A DNA stretch of 64,000 bases from Antrodiella citrinella (GCA_004802725.1 SGPM01000044.1:1-64000), one strand, 5' to 3'. Numbered from the stretch's first letter, positions 36,966 to 49,182 are shown. Notes: generated by a model from the sequence alone, not told the origin. Made by a program: numbers and translations.

Positions 36966-37620
36966 ATGACCGACATCCAAGCCGTCGCGAAACAGTTCAC
37001 GGACTTCTACTACCTCACGTTCGATCAGAACCGTGCAGCCCTGCAGTCTCTCTACGTGAGCAGCTACTCTCTACCTCTCTGAATTTACACCAACACTTGC
37101 ACGGACATAGCGACCTCAATCTATGCTGACATTTGAGGGAACGGCTATTCTGGGTGTTGAAGGCATCGTGGGGAAGTTGGTTGTGAGTGAACAATTCATA
37201 ACGATGAGCACCAATTCCAATCTCTGATCATAACTGATCGCAAAACGCGCCCTTTCTCTACAGAATCTGCCATTCGAGAAGGTGGAGCACAAAGTTACAA
37301 CCTTGGATGCACAACCATCTTCACCTTCAGTGGCCAGCCTTCTCGTCAGTGTAACTGGTCTTTTGCTGGTGAGATCTCTCGCGTGATTATAAAGAGGTGG
37401 TCTACTCATGCATTTTGGTTGTCGGACTTTCTTCTACCGTGTCATAAATAAGGTTGACGACAGTAGCAACCCATTGCAGTTTAGCCAGGTCTTCCAGCTG
37501 ATCCCCGACGGCGCAAGCTACTACGTGTATGTGCTGTTGAACCTATGATGTCTTGTCAATAGCTGAATAGTGTATTGTATGCGTAGATTCAACGACATCT
37601 TCCGTCTCAACTACGGATAA
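36966..37620 (+). CDS. NTF2: Nuclear transport factor 2
   Basis: Exons 36966-37055, 37111-37182, 37264-37368, 37453-37526 and 37587-37620; 124 residues, exactly the usual NTF2 length. Landmarks are AKQFTDFYYLTFDQNRAALQSLY, TFEGTAILGVEGIVGKL, LPFEKVEHKVTTLDAQPS, PLQFSQVFQLIPDGASYYV and the end FNDIFRLNYG. NTF2 is a small homodimer that carries RanGDP from cytoplasm to nucleus by binding FxFG nucleoporins. The first exons encode the long helix and the later ones the curved beta sheet. The third exon ends in LLL where other NTF2 proteins have a polar residue; this may reflect the splice choice. Confidence 0.93.
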
Positions 37621-37967
37621 ATCCCTCAACTCCTCAAGCTGCTTTCTTTGAACAGGAGATTATTTGCATGAGGTGCTGCTATTATGGTCAGGACGCGGGT
37701 TGTAGGACAAGATACCGTTAGATTGGAAGCTGTTCAACTCAGGAAGAAGAAGAAATAATTCGCATTGTTGTAATCGAGGTGTTGAATATCAGACTCAAAT
37801 ATTCAAAGCAGTTGGACACTCACTCGGTGTGACGTGACCTAAGTATAACGCCCCCAAAAGACGCCCAAGATGGACGCGTGCAGGAGTGCGACTGTGCACT
37901 GCGCCTTGCTTCTTGACCATCGACTTTCACGACCTTCTCCAATTTTCTCTCTGTTTAGACGACTATA
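37621..37967. other. Spacer between NTF2 and VPS1
   Basis: 347 bases between tandem genes; no frame or motif noted. Confidence 0.4.
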
Positions 37968-40735
37968 ATGGCTACATCAGGACTCGGCACAGAGATCGTC
38001 TCTGTTGTCAACAAACTGCAAGATGTGTTCACCGCCGTAGGCTCTTCGGCGGCTCAAATCGACTTGCCGCAAATATGTGTGCTCGGGAGTCAGTCGAGTG
38101 GAAAGAGTAGTGTACTCGAGGTATGTCTTGTCCAGAAAGTCTATTAGCGTGCTGAGAGCGCCATGGGTGCGGAAATACTCATCTCGTGTCTCAGAACATC
38201 GTCGGACGTGACTTCTTACCCAGAGGAACGGGTATCGTAACTCGGCGACCACTGGTGCGTGCCTTTTGACACCCAAATAGCCATCCAGCAGTGCTAAAGG
38301 CTATTCCGAATCGACAGATTCTGCAGCTCATCAATCGACCTCCGAGCACGCCACAGGCCAACGGCTCTGGTGCGTAGTCTCCTTTATTGATCATGCCGTT
38401 TCACGCGGATCTCATTGTTCATACACATGCAGCTGTGTCAGACAAGACATCAGATGGCGACAAACATGCTAACGAAAACGAGTGGGGAGAGTTCCTGCAC
38501 TTGCCAGGCCAGAAATTCTACGACTTCAACAAGATTCGGGACGAGATTGTGCGAGACACGGAGGCGAAGACAGGTCGCAATGCCGGCATCTCACCAAATC
38601 CTATCAACTTGCGCATCTTCTCCCCAAATGTCCTCACGCTCACCCTCGTCGATCTTCCTGGTCTGACGAAGGTGCCCGTCGGAGACCAGCCGAAGGACAT
38701 CGAGAAGCAAATCAAGGACATGCTGCTCAAGTACATCATGAAGCCTGCTTGTATCATTCTCGCCGTCACTGCTGCCAACACAGATTTAGCAAACTCGGAT
38801 GGGTTGAAGATGGCGAGAGAGGTTGATCCGGAGGGTGTGAGGACGATCGGTGTGTTGACGAAGGTTGATCTCATGTGAGTCGCCACAGTGGATTCTCATT
38901 CAGGCCGTGTCCCTAATGCTGTTCGTGATGTTTTTTAGGGATCAAGGAACCGATGTTGTGGATATCCTTGCTGGACGAATTATCCCTCTGCGTCTCGGTT
39001 ATGTCCCCGTCGTCAACCGTGGTCAACGAGATATCGACAGCCACAAAGCTATCAGCGCTGCTCTTGAGCACGAACGCGAGTTCTTCGAGAACCACGCCTC
39101 GTACAAAGGCAAGGCGCAGTACTGCGGTACTCCCTTTCTCGCGCGCAAGCTCAATATGGTGCATGTCCTGCATATCTTTCTCAAACGTCAATACTTACCG
39201 AGTATCTATAGATTCTCATGCACCATATTCGGGCCACCCTTCCCGACATCAAAGCCCGTATCACATCACAGCTCCAGAAATTCCAGGCTGAGCTGGCAAC
39301 ACTCGGTGGCCCCCACGGCGACAACAGCGCATCCAGCGTGGTTCTTTCCGTGATCACCGACTTTTGCGCGGATTTCCGGACAACCATCGACGGCGGCACC
39401 AACGACTTGTCTTTGAACGAACTGTCTGGCGGAGCGCGTATTAGCTTCGTGTTCCACGAGCTGTTCAACAATGGTATCAAGACGATTGATCCTTTTGATC
39501 AAGTCAAGGACGGAGATATCAGGACAATTCTGTACAATTCTTCCGTGAGTTGTTGTCTATGATCCACTGCGGTAGTACGGGACACTGAAGAGCTTTAATA
39601 GGGCTCGACTCCGGCGTTGTTCATCGGCACGACGGCGTTCGAGGTCATTGTCAAGCAGCAGATCAAACGGTTGGAGGATCCTGGCCTGAAGTGCTGTCAG
39701 TTGGTCTACGACGAGCTGATTCGCATTCTTGGACAAATTCTCCAGAAGATGGTCAGTTCATATGAAGCGTTCCAGCTGCATCAGTCACTCATCGAATGTC
39801 GTGTTTTGTCAGACCGCATTCCGGAGGTATCCTGCGCTGCGAGAGCGGTTCAACAGCGTCGTGGTCAACTTCTTCAAGACCGCTATGACACCCACTACTA
39901 AGCTTGTCTCAGATATGGTCGCGTGAGTGGTTCTGCCGGACTCAGATACGAAGTTTTATTCATCTTCATCCTTAGCATGCAAGCCACGTATGTCAACACA
40001 ACGCACCCTGATTTCCTGAATGGCCACAAGGCATTGTCGATTGTATCCGACAGACTGAATGCCCAGAAGCCCCCTACACCTGCACCGGACGCCAAGAGCG
40101 GTAAACTCGCCCCCGGCCAAATCAACAACAACAAGGATCTGGATGTGGACATCAGGAAGGAGGAGCCGGGCTTCTTTGGCTCCTTCTTTACGGCTGCGCA
40201 GAAGCAGCAAAGCAAGAAGAAAGGCGCTGCAGCGATGGAGGCAGTGAGTCTTATTTATTCCGATTAGGAAGGAGGACTGAAATTTTGAGAATAGCCCCCT
40301 CCGATTATTCGTCCGCAAGCGGCACTGAGTGATAGGGAGACGATGGAAACGGAAGTCATCAGTACGAATCTTCTGATCTCAGCTACGTAGTCTATGACTG
40401 ATTTCTCTTTCCTCACGTAGAGCTGCTCATCCACTCGTACTTCAACATTGTCAAGCGCGAGATGATCGACATGGTGCCAAAGGCGATCTCATACACGCTG
40501 GTCACCTACTCCAAGGAGAACCTCCAACGCGAGCTTCTGCAGGAGCTGTACAAGCCTGAAGTCCTCGAGGACCTCCTCAAGGAGTCCGAGTTCGTCGTGA
40601 ACCGCAGGAAGGAGGTCGTCGGAATGGTGACCGCGTTGAACAAGGCTGAGGAGTGCGTATCTCATTTTCATGTGCTTCATTGTTGCTCGGGTTAACGACG
40701 TTGTGTTTTTTGATAGGATTGTTGCTGGTGTCTAG
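37968..40735 (+). CDS. VPS1: Dynamin-like GTPase Vps1
   Basis: Twelve exons: 37968-38120, 38195-38254, 38318-38369, 38433-38874, 38939-39158, 39212-39544, 39602-39751, 39813-39922, 39976-40243, 40295-40361, 40421-40652, 40717-40735; 701 residues, in phase throughout. G1 is GSQSSGKS at 40-47, followed by [17 protein letters not shown]3 is DLPG at 162-165, followed by [16 protein letters not shown], the Vps1 rather than Dnm1 wording. G4 is TKVD at 231-234. The middle domain is followed by a Lys/Gln-rich variable insert ([18 protein letters not shown]) in place of a PH domain, and then the GTPase effector domain ([20 protein letters not shown]). In fungi Vps1 acts in Golgi-to-vacuole traffic, vacuole and peroxisome fission, and endocytosis. 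The last coding exon is only 19 bases. Confidence 0.94.
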
Positions 40736-41330
40736 AGCGCACGCAGGTAGGACGTGAGAGGAGTTTGCTAGACATGGGTTCCTCTGGTCGCGACGGATTG
40801 TTACATTTTGAGTACACTATAATACCCCTCTATATATGTCTCTTATCAGTTCTCTGCATCGGACGTTACCGGTTACCTCTCGGACGAACGACGGATTAGA
40901 CAACAAATACAGTCACAGTGATCTTACACTATCATTCAGCGATAGAGGATTCATGCTTCAACATCGTCTAACGATGAATGGCCTGGTTAACTGCGGTGGT
41001 TGGGTGCGAGTTCCGTCTGGTTTCGAGACCAAATGGCCTGGAGTAGAGGATAACGGAGACTGCGAGAACGGTCTGTAGTATTGCTACACTGTACAAGTCG
41101 GAGGAAGAATCACAATACATGTTGATAACGGTACAAGTTAAAGGAAGAATCGCGAATACCACAAGTAGCCTGTCTGAGTCATTGGTATACCAGTCCCTGT
41201 CGCTGCTAGAAAATACTAGTATACCTTGCACAACAAGGAATTCGAAGCGCCCACACTTACATCGAAGCCGGAGGGAGTTCGAAACCCAGGACATACTGGT
41301 GAGTTTCTGACACAGCTACCCTCTGATGCT
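40736..41330. other. Convergent 3' flanks, no gene
   Basis: 595 bases between the ends of VPS1 (plus) and the Crinkler-like gene (minus). Nothing recognised. Confidence 0.4.
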
Positions 41331-43049
41331 TCAGAAACTTAGAACGCACGATCTCCTGGGTCTTGTACGCCGCTGCCATCTCTTGTGGGACCACAAAGAC
41401 CAAGTTCCCCTACGACGAGGTATATCATCCGGTATGAGGCGATCTAAGCTCGTAGCTTGGATCACATTGGTGTCGCTGGTCGTCACGCGGAAGATGTAGA
41501 AAGCGCCGTTCTCATGCACGTAAAACGCATCACAGGCAGGATTGTTGGCGCTGATAGGGGCGTAGTATCGTCCTCGGGAGTGCTGATCAGTATAGATGAG
41601 ATCAGTGCCTCCACAAATAGTCAGAGGTTGGGCATGGCCTGCAGAGTGGAGTAGAATGAGCGACAGCGGTCTCCCTCGCGGAAGATAAAAGTGGGCGAAC
41701 GCTTTGAAGATGTCGACTGGGACGCCGTCGCGCAATGTCTTGAGCCGCGCATATAGCGGTGACGCTACTCGACAGTATTTCATCTTGTCGAGTAGGATGT
41801 AGGCGGTTTTGACTGACACAGCAGAGCCAACCATCCGACTTCTGAAGGGATCGTCAGGATCAGGACTGAGGAGGATAACCAAGTGCGACAGGAGGTTCAA
41901 CACTGCGGCTGAGTAGGCGGAGATGGTAAAATCGGCGTCGCCCCTCCCAGCTATCGCCTTGCATTCGGCGGCGACTCGGACTCTCGTCCAGTGAGCATTT
42001 TCAGATTCCGCGCTTTGATTTTTGAAGTTATGACCGGGACTTGGACCATACTCTATGAAAGCACGTCGAAGGGCATCCGTATCCAGGCCATACATCTCGG
42101 TCCTATGACGGATGGTCAACAAAATGGTGAGGAGTACTGGTAAGTACTCACCCCACGGCGCATATTTCGTTCCAACTCCAAATCTGCAGTATCAGCTGCG
42201 TTCAGAACCTCTTTGCCTTCCAGAAATCTCTCGACGGACAAGGAGAGCTGGCCCAGACAATAAGAACTCCATTTCCCCCGATTGCAGCCGATGATCGGGC
42301 GCAGTGTCGTCGGCGAGCACAAACACAGTACCTGCACAACCGAGGTGTCGCAACACCAGACTGACTTCTATATCGTCGATGGCATCTGCCAATTTGATGC
42401 GATGCACGCCGGAGTTGGTGAAGACGAACGCCTGCCCAGGACGAGTCTGGAGGACAACCAGGGATTTGGCAAGAAGGAGAGTGCATAGATAGTAATACAG
42501 GAAATGGGATGACCCTGTTGGAATTGTCAAAGGCGAGAGAGAGGGTAATATGATGGATGTGCAGTGTACCTGAACCTGGTTGAGCAACGACTGCAGCACC
42601 CGATCGAATGGGTTTTGCGAAAAGTTCCTGTATATGCGCCACCACGTGCTGAAAATCTTCCCGAACAACGACTTTGGTCCGACATTTAGGTGGCGCGAAG
42701 TTGACTGGTCATCCTCGGGTAGAGGTGTCAAGAATTTGAGCAAGTCCTCGGCCCACCAAGAGCCATGAAGGCGTGAATTTGAGAATCGGACCGTTGAGAG
42801 ATGAGATAACTTGAAGGTTGCACGAGATTTGATACCTGAAAGTTGAGTATATGTCAACAGTACTAGTCGACGTCCAAGGCAGGTTCAGAACATACGAGAG
42901 GAGCTCGCGGTGCGAACTACTCGCCTGCCTAATTCGGAGTTTGAATCGTGAGGCGAGCACGCTGATTGGGTGTGGGCTTCGAAAGACCCTAGGCTCTGCT
43001 CTAGCGAAACAGTACACATTGAGGCGTGATTCAACTGCGGCTCGCCGAC
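41331..43049 (-). CDS. Crinkler/RHS-like P-loop protein, 5' end unresolved
   Basis: On the minus strand I place exons about 43049-42896, 42835-42757, 42648-42570, 42514-42240, 42195-42152 and 42102-41331; the internal phases agree. HVVAHIQELFAKPI leads into VVAQPGSGSSHFLYYYL, the position and wording of the Walker A segment in the P-loop region of fungal Crinkler and retrotransposon-hot-spot-like proteins (usual form PGIGKS). Then come a strand pair (FVFTNSGVHRI), a Walker B-like stretch (GTVFVLADD), and WSWNEICAVGTEMYGL...RRAFIEYGPSPGHNF, matching the sensor-side region of those proteins. The Walker A lysine is a serine here. The 108-base and 44-base introns are unusual for this window and no in-frame ATG was found upstream, so a first exon is missing from the model. 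It could be a decaying gene. Confidence 0.6.
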
Positions 43050-43410
43050 ATCTGCATCAGACAGGTCACTGTCCTGACACGGATAGTAGAGAAAAGCTGT
43101 AGCGCGAGACGCTTCGTGGCCGATCCCCGTCTAAGTAGACTCCCGTACGGTACGACTCCCCCAGAAACTCACCGACGACGAGACTATAAATCGGAGAGGA
43201 TATAGCGACAGGATCACCAGCTCGGTAGCCTGAAAGAAATCGTTGTGCCAGCTCAAAGGGTGACCACTAGTAGTCTAGTACTGAGTCACTGACGACTGTC
43301 GGAGGAAGATTAATTACCTTTGTTTATTTCCCTAGATTAGATCGCGGCCTTAGATTATCGAGTCACTTGTCGATCTGCTCTGATTCAGCGTAACCTTTCC
43401 TTCAACCACC
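43050..43410. other. Spacer with the missing Crinkler-like 5' end
   Basis: 361 bases between divergent genes. The unplaced first exon of the minus-strand gene probably lies here, together with the promoter of the tryptophanyl-tRNA synthetase. Confidence 0.35.
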
Positions 43411-45188
43411 ATGCTCTCAGTGCCTCCAGAAGCTGCTCCAGAAGAATTGTTGAATGCAACCGCACCAGTGGCCGTAGATGAGGTCGCAGCTGCACTCTCA
43501 AATAACTCAATCTCTCAGTGCGTGTCGACACACATTCCTTGAATGTCACCTTCGATATTGATCACGCTCTCCGCAGATCTGAGACCCATGCTCCTACAGG
43601 ATCCAAAACAACACCAGGCAGTCTAGAGACTGCGCTTACAGGCGAGGCCGCATCTGCCGTGAAACCCGCGTCGGATCCCACCACACAGGCCCAGGTCGTT
43701 ACACCCTGGGACGTCCAGGGATCTGTATCTGCCGATGGCCAGCAACTCGCCATAGACTACGACAAGCTCGTAGACCAGTTTGGGACACGGAGAGTGGACC
43801 AGCTGTTGTTGGAGCGGTTTGAGCGGTTGACAGGGCACAAGCCACATATCTTCCTGAGGCGGGGGATGTTCTTCTCGCATCGGTGCGTATTTTTGGAGAG
43901 AACTGCATGAAGAACTTGGGGGGGGAGCTGATGTTGTTGAAAATGCAGGGAATTTGATAAGATTTTGGACCGCTACGAGCAAGGCAAACCGTTCTTCTTG
44001 TACACCGGACGAGGCCCGAGTAGCGATAGCATGCACCTCGGACACATGGTTCCATTCGTCTTCACTAAGTGAGTGTCTTTCTCATGCATGCGATTTGAGA
44101 ATATAATGTCATTGGAAGGTGGCTACAAGACGTATTCGATGTGCCATTGGTCGTCCAGCTCACAGACGACGAAAAGTTCTTGTTCAAGCATGAGCTCAAG
44201 CCAGAGCAGACGTATGCATTTGCCAGGCAGAACGCGAAGGATATCATCGCTGTAGGATTCAAACTGGAGAAGACGTTCATCTTCAGTGATTATGATTACC
44301 TTGGTGGACCATTCTACCGTAATGTTTCCAAGATCTCGAGGCAGATTACCATCAATCAGGCGAAAGCGACATTCGGGTTCAACGACTCGTGAGCATGTTT
44401 ATAAAGTGCCGACGACATCCACTAATTCCCAATAATCTAGTGACAACATTGGCAAGATTCACTTCGCGTCCATCCAAGCTGCCCCCTCATTCTCGAACTC
44501 GTTCCCGCAAATTTTTGGCACGCAAACCAACATACCCTGTCTGATCCCCTGTGCCATAGACCAAGATCCATACTTCCGACTCACGCGCGACGTCGCCGCG
44601 AAGCTCAAATACCCCAAACCCACGCTCTTGCACTCCAAGTTCTTCCCTGCACTGCAAGGTCCTCAGACCAAGATGAGCGCGTCGGACCCGAACTCAAGCA
44701 TCTTCATGAGCGATACCCCGAATCAGATCAAGAATAAAGTCAACAAGCACGGTTTCTCTGGTGGTCAGGAGACAGAGGAGGAACACCGACGTTTGGGTGG
44801 GAACCCAGATGTGGATGTTGCGTATCAGTACCTTGGGTTCTTCTTGGATGACGACCAGGAGTGGAAACAGCTGGGAGAGGTGCGTCATGTTGTGTCTCCT
44901 GTCGCCTTCGTTCTTTGCTCACGTTTGACACAGGCGTACCGTTCTGGGCGATTGCTGACCGGGCAGCTCAAATCGCAGTGCATTCAGGTGCTCCAGGCCT
45001 TTGTTAAGGACTTTCAAGAGGTAGGTCTCTATTCTTCCTACTGGACGCCCACCACGTCTCACCATGTTCATTTTCAGCGCAAGGCGAAGGTCTCGGAGGA
45101 GACTCTGAACGCTTTCATGGACGGCAACAGGAAAATCGAACCCACGATGGGAAAGGCAATCAATGTGACTCCATCTCCAGCTCAATGA
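43411..45188 (+). CDS. WRS1: Tryptophanyl-tRNA synthetase, cytosolic
   Basis: Exons 43411-43517, 43577-43882, 43949-44068, 44119-44388, 44441-44879, 44934-45020 and 45078-45188; 479 residues, phases all consistent. Class I signatures: the HIGH-type motif MHLGH at 166-170 within [19 protein letters not shown], and KMSAS at 345-349 followed by [10 protein letters not shown]. Other marks are [43 protein letters not shown] and [15 protein letters not shown], all of the eukaryotic cytosolic type. It charges tRNA-Trp with tryptophan. The first 90 residues are an Ala/Thr/Pro-rich extension that shows no clear mitochondrial presequence. Confidence 0.95.
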
Positions 45189-45898
45189 GTGGGAGAGTGC
45201 CTTCCAGGCTGGCGTTTGTTCAGAGGATGCGTGGCTCAGAGAAGTGTGATCTAAATGTTGTAACTCTTACATGGTCGAATCAAAGCTTTCGTCACATCAT
45301 ACAGTGGGCCGTAGACCCCCATGTCCTACTTTCCCGCTCGTCGACTTGTGGGTTCATTTGTTCCTACGGTAGCCCCTGCATGCGTTTAGCACATGCATTC
45401 CTGCTGTCTGCAACGCTTGAAAAATTACCTTTCAATTGTGTAAATACCCTCCGAGCGTCCCTGCATTCGGAGCAAAAGCTTTGGCCTCATGGCGTTGCTC
45501 GCCACCTTTTACGGCTAAACACGTCCTTTTCTTGTCATTCCAAGTATACTCTCAGCCTCACCTCTGCCCTACTTCCCAAAAACACAATTCTGCTTTCGCA
45601 CAATCTCATGTTGTCTTGGAGGGATGTCATGGCGTTCCGTAACCGGTGACCGACCTGGTTTTCTGACTCGTATCACACGTTGTTCGCCCTCGGATCCGGA
45701 GTATACACTGGGGCGCACACCCTGTATTCCCGGCCTTCAAACGAGAAAAATCTTCCAGTGATATATAAGACCCAAGGCGGAAGCAGCATGGGTCTCTGCT
45801 TCAGCTTCTCATCCCACAAGACTACCCATATACAGCACATCTCCACACCAATCCCCTGCTCTGTCTCCGCACAACGACAATCATATAGCGACGGAAAC
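45189..45898. other. Intergenic, promoter of the LOG gene
   Basis: 710 bases; no gene supported. A TATATAAG at 45762-45769 precedes the next ATG by about 130 bases. Confidence 0.4.
45762..45769 (+). promoter_or_regulatory. TATA box of the LOG gene
   Basis: TATATAAG, 130 bases upstream of ATG 45899. Confidence 0.45.
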
Positions 45899-46973
45899 AT
45901 GGCAGTGACACAAGGCGAAGAACCTACGACGGCTGTGGCGGTATACTGCGCGTCGTCCTTAGGCAAGGAGAAGGCATTCCAGAATGCAGCATCGAGTACG
46001 TCGGCGCGTTTTCCTCCGTGCCGTGTCCCGCTCATACGATTTGGCTTGCCTGCTTTACACAGGTCTTGGAACGGCTCTTGGCCAGGCTGGTCGTCCTCTT
46101 GTATACGGCGGCGGGTCCAAGGGACTCATGGGCGTCGTCTCCGGCGCTGCGTTGGCAGAAGGAGGACATGTCACGGGTGTTGTACCGTTTGCGATGGTAG
46201 CAGCGGGAGGAGAGAAGGAGCAGACAAAAAATGCCAACGCTCCGCCAGGTTACGGTCGAGTGATTTTGGCTGAAGCTGGAAGGGAAGCAGTGAGTTGTAA
46301 CCGTTCTGCGCAACGCGGCTGTCCAATTGACATTCTGTGATGTTCAAAGGTTCAGACGGTACGTCAATGATTTCATTTACGACGCTCAATCCGAAGTCTC
46401 ATCAATAGCATGTGTTGTGTACTGCCGTTCTAGGTCGTGGTTGACTCTATGCATGAACGCAAGATGGAAATGGCGAAACGTTCGTGTGCATTCGTCGGAT
46501 TGCCAGGTGGTTACGGGACATTCGAGGAGGTAAGTCACCTTCCCGCCTCCTCCAGAACATCTCTTTTATAATGGCATCATCACGATGCATCGTAGATCCT
46601 TGAAGTCGTGACCTGGTCTCAACTAGGCATTCACGCCAAACGTACGTCCTTCTTTCGCTCTCGATTACAACGTCGGTCTTACCGACCATTCTCCTCGGCA
46701 GCAATCATCCTCATCAACGTCCACTCCTTCTATGAGCCTCTACGAGCCCTCATCCAAACCTCCATCCGCGCCGGATTCATCACCCCCAACAACATCAACC
46801 TCATCTCTTTCGTCGACGGGCCTGGACCGGACGACCACGCCGCGCATGAAGACTACGATTGGGGCATCGCAGCGCTGGAAGCCTTAGAGACGTGGGAGCA
46901 CGCTGTGAAGGAGTATAGTTATGACTGGACGAAGAGGAGAGACGGGGAGGGGGAAGCTGTTGAGGTGACCTGA
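45899..46973 (+). CDS. LOG-family cytokinin-type phosphoribohydrolase
   Basis: Exons 45899-45995, 46063-46289, 46350-46358 (9 bases), 46434-46529, 46596-46641 and 46702-46973; 248 residues. Landmarks are [10 protein letters not shown] near the start, [25 protein letters not shown] with Arg120-Lys121, and the signature PGGYGTFEE at 135-143, followed by [13 protein letters not shown]. These are the nucleotide-binding and catalytic motifs of LOG proteins, formerly labelled lysine decarboxylases, which cleave nucleoside 5'-monophosphates to free base and ribose 5-phosphate. In plants and some fungi this activates cytokinin; the substrate here is unproven. The C-terminal extension is charged. Length is typical. 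Confidence 0.9.
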
Positions 46974-47264
46974 GGTTGCTGCTACCGCGTAATGTGTATG
47001 TACTATTTAGAAGGGACTCTAGATACCTGACACTTTGTTAGGATGATAGGGCATACCAGTCATTCTTCATGATCTATCTTGGTCAGTGAATCGAAACTAC
47101 ATCTACGGATGTACGTGCCAGCCACGTTCGCGGTACATTGCCCACCTCTGATACTGCAAGTTCATTCATCGTGTCTTCATACTCTGCGAGGATAGGAATC
47201 TTCTCTATCTATCAAGGTCGATAACTGGCCGTCCCTCGGTCAGCCAGGACGTGTTTATCATGGC
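46974..47264. other. Convergent 3' flank
   Basis: Ends of the LOG gene and the F-box relic; F-box family similarity begins at about 47265. Confidence 0.35.
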
Positions 47265-48315
47265 GGGCATTGATATGAGCTCCAGCGTGAGAGACCTGAG
47301 GGAATGCAAGTGTACGGGCTCCTGCAGAGCTGGAGGAAGTCCTCTCAAGTCCTCGCAACAGATGAGGGAGAGCTTCTGGAGCTTGTGGCTAGCCCGTAAC
47401 ATATCGAAGAACGTTCGGTCTAAGGGTCATTTTGAAGCCGCGGCCTCGCCACGATCCCCAATTCGCAGGTCAAATGTTGTGAGGGACGTCATTCCTGCGA
47501 TGGACGTCCACGACACAAACACATAGTCCAGTCTCAGCGATTCCAACTTCTTGGTGTTCCCTTCGAAAAGGCGCGGGATGACGATCGAATGCTTGCCAAC
47601 TAACATCTAATGCTTTCAGTTGAGAGGCACTATTCTTCTTAAGCCAGAGGGGGAAGTCATTTCGTGGTACGGCTATATGGACTTGAAGGTCTTCCGTCCT
47701 ATGCAGGAGTGTCTCACGGAGTCCGAGCCGTGCTGTGGTGTCTGCCTTCAATGACACGGAGATGTCTATCTCATGCCAGCCTGTCCATGGGACAGGTCGA
47801 AGGGTAGGAGTGACTTGGATGCAGAGAGGATGTGATTTGGTTTTGGAAAGGAAGAAATAGGCTTGATCGCTCGTGAGTGTGGACAGCGCTAGCTTGGACC
47901 GAGTACTTGCTAATATGAAGATGTTCCCATTATCACGGATGCACCATGAAATGATGTCGCAGAGGATTTCTTGGGGAACGACAATAGCGTAGGACAAGCT
48001 GTTCCACCGTGCGGCAAGATTGAGCCTGGTTTGTGCACAGACGGCCACTAAATTGGTCCTCTAAGTACTGCAAAAGTTCTTCTTCCTTCGAGATAGCAGC
48101 AAGGGTTTCATCGTGCATGTCGCGTAACCCAAACTCGCTTCCAAAGCTGATGATGCAAGTCAGATTGAACTGCATAGACTTGAATCGGTGACACGTACCG
48201 ATGCGATGTTGGCCAAACCGTCCTCATTCGCTGACCAACTACATCTGCAATCTTCTTGACCGCGTTTTTTTTATCTAGCAAAGTTTCTTGTGGTCCAGAT
48301 GTTAGAGTGGGTCAT
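47265..48315 (-). pseudogene. Decayed F-box family copy 5
   Basis: Minus strand. From about 48315 the family N-terminus is recognisable (DKKNAVKKIADVVG, then WPTSHR with the conserved phase-2 intron, gtacgt donor). Exon 2 starts with LRDMHDETLAAISKEEELLQYLEDQF. The frame then slips by one base at about 48050, resuming as VCAQTRLNLAARWNS and VPQEILCDIISW. The F-box has lost the segment that carries TCAYWRFVA in the paralogs. A second slip at about 47580 separates ALDVSWQAF from FEGNTKKLESLRLDYVFVSW, and a third frame carries LQKLSLICCEDLRGLPPALQ. Similarity ends after LRSLTLELIS, so the C-terminal third is missing. The combined lesions make a functional product unlikely. Confidence 0.75.
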
Positions 48316-49182
48316 CAAGTATCACAAAAGTGTATTTCTGACTATTCAACCATCCCATAGCATCCGTTGTCGAACGAAGTCGAGTCATTGCATCCAAGTA
48401 GGGTGTTCGGAGTCTGCCGAGACCGGAAGTGGCGATCTCTCTTGACAAGTTAACAGAATACGAATCCGAGTCCCTCTATCTTCGTATCCAATTCGTATCC
48501 AAGAACTTCAATACTCAATTGAAGGACTGCCTGAGGATTCTCCTTTTGATCCTCATAGCCGTGCATGGAAAGTGGCAATAACGAAGTCCAGGACAGAGGA
48601 CCCCCCGAAAATCCACCGATCGCTCTGCACGGAAGTGGGAAGGTACGAATGTATCCTCGCAAGACTCGAGGTCTCTCTATTGGGCTGTCACTCCGTTCGG
48701 GTGGTAAAAACTTGGAGAAACTAACCGACAGAAACCATATGTCTCTCGCTGCAGCTGACCGACGAACGGCAAGAAAACCCAGCTGACTGAGACGGGTCGC
48801 TGCACATGCAAGTGCTGACTTGTGTTCATCGAAGAACAAGACGGCGTCACGAGGCTACTGGACGTCTCAGGGACACTCATTCGTGTGGCCACACACGACG
48901 CGGACGAAGAGCCTCGTTTTCTGGCGTGAAGGAAGCGGTACCGATGTCATGAGGTCATGGTCGTTGTTTCGCGTCGGACGCGAAGAAACGTGGTCTTCGA
49001 AATGAACCTTCGACGACCGGGCTGGGAAACGTATAAGAGCGTATGGAGGGGGGAGGTTTCATCGTCAGAACGGTACGCACATCTGCATTTGCATTAGCAT
49101 TTCTCCCGCTGACATTTTCCTTCCAGGTTTCAACATACTTAGGAGCGACACCTCGCCACCATTCTATAGCCATTTTGAAAAC
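48316..49182. other. Intergenic, promoter of the GH88 gene
   Basis: A 129-codon minus-strand frame (48450-48839) has no family features and no start or splice support. TATAAG at 49032-49037 lies 146 bases upstream of the GH88 ATG. Confidence 0.4.

Noticed and set aside
41257..41300. gttcgaaaccc resembling a tRNA T arm
   Set aside because: No matching stem on either side and no acceptor or anticodon arms.
42116..42337. A frameshift in the Crinkler-like gene near 42.3 kb
   Set aside because: The apparent frame conflict disappears with a 44-base intron (42196-42239) that restores WSWNEICAVG in frame with the last exon.
48450..48839. A 129-codon minus-strand frame upstream of the GH88 gene
   Set aside because: No recognisable features and overlaps another frame on the plus strand; no splice or promoter support.
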